This document shows, in pieces, positions 14,813-14,923 of a DNA stretch of 14,923 nucleotides. Made by a program: the position numbers and the translations under genes. This DNA is from Microcaldota archaeon (lineage in GTDB: Archaea > Micrarchaeota > Micrarchaeia > Micrarchaeales > Micrarchaeaceae), in the NCBI GenBank assembly GCA_021828345.1, contig JAJZJI010000023.1, forward strand, positions 1 to 14,923, written 5' to 3'. Position 1 is the first letter of the stretch, and every line of letters starts with the position of its first letter. The notes under the pieces were generated by a model. That model did not search any database and was not told the origin of the DNA. It saw nothing but the letters and a program-made list of their open reading frames with translations.

Positions 14813-14923
14813 TTATTTATGTACCTGTTTTGCTCTTTTTTTACTTTGGCCTTTAGGTTTATGTGTGCTTTTATACGTTGAATCATTATTGGAATTGCTT
14901 TTTGGGCTTTTTATTTTACTGTA
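14813..14923 (-). CDS. C-terminal tail of a Lys-rich protein (runs off right edge)
   Basis: Only one minus-strand frame stays open from the right edge to a TAA at 14813-14815, giving 36 residues. They are very basic and hydrophilic, rich in Lys, Ser and Asn, and end in KGQSKKRAKQVHK. There is no cysteine, no membrane helix and no recognisable domain. Such tails are common at the C-termini of nucleic-acid-binding proteins, but the body of the protein is outside the window and I cannot name it. If real, it ends 17 nt before the regulator start, and the two could form one transcript. Low complexity makes chance openness possible. Confidence 0.4.
   Translation of the reverse strand, partial: YSKIKSPKSNSNNDSTYKSTHKPKGQSKKRAKQVHK

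Noticed and set aside
1..14923. tRNA/rRNA genes, CRISPR arrays, insertion sequences, integration sites
   Set aside because: I looked for cloverleaf-like segments, spaced direct repeats, transposase motifs and terminal inverted repeats and saw none. Gaps between genes are short.

Overview
The window is an AT-rich, tightly packed archaeal chromosome segment. The most likely source is the order Thermoplasmatales (acidophilic, wall-less Euryarchaeota). I infer this from three things: a complete Thermoplasma-style 2-oxoacid dehydrogenase operon, heavy use of ATA (Ile) and AGG/AGA (Arg) codons, and archaeal expression signals. Those signals are TATA-like boxes about 25-27 nt before some start codons (leaderless mRNAs) and AGGT/GGTGA ribosome sites before others. 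The genus cannot be fixed from sequence alone, and an acidophilic DPANN archaeon that borrowed genes from Thermoplasmatales is a weaker alternative. I see no tRNA, rRNA, CRISPR or insertion sequence.

Left block (1-3152, minus strand): a partial MFS transporter, an M20 metallohydrolase and a membrane-bound GT2 glycosyltransferase. A 115-nt divergent promoter region (3153-3267) separates it from the plus-strand genes.

Middle block (3268-6856, plus): two adjacent, translationally coupled proteins that both carry a thioredoxin-fold domain. The first is an NHLRC2-like thioredoxin plus NHL beta-propeller protein. The second is a YyaL/SPATA20-like (DUF255) protein with an N-terminal CHWC thioredoxin-like domain.

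Right block (6905-14038, plus): eight genes with gaps of 17 nt or less, probably one operon with a TATA-like box at about 6868-6878. The order is E1alpha, E1beta, E2, a previously easy-to-miss 51-residue cysteine-rich metallothionein-like peptide, E3, an alpha/beta hydrolase, NAD kinase and a ferredoxin-NADP-reductase-like flavoprotein. E1/E2/E3 would oxidatively decarboxylate branched-chain 2-oxoacids (and/or pyruvate) to acyl-CoA and NADH. NAD kinase and the FNR-like protein extend the unit toward NADP(H) and electron transfer. The Cys-rich peptide sits exactly between E2, whose lipoyl arm is a vicinal dithiol when reduced, and E3, which re-oxidises that arm; this is the most notable novelty of the window.

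Right edge (14039-14923): a hairpin between convergent genes, a minus-strand XRE-type regulator with a conserved-looking C-terminal domain, and the Lys-rich C-terminal tail of a gene that runs off the window. Several starts were moved from the longest possible ORF on promoter, ribosome-site or family grounds: the M20 enzyme at 1895, E1alpha at 6905 and E2 at 8955. A TTG start at 4787 was kept for the DUF255 protein.
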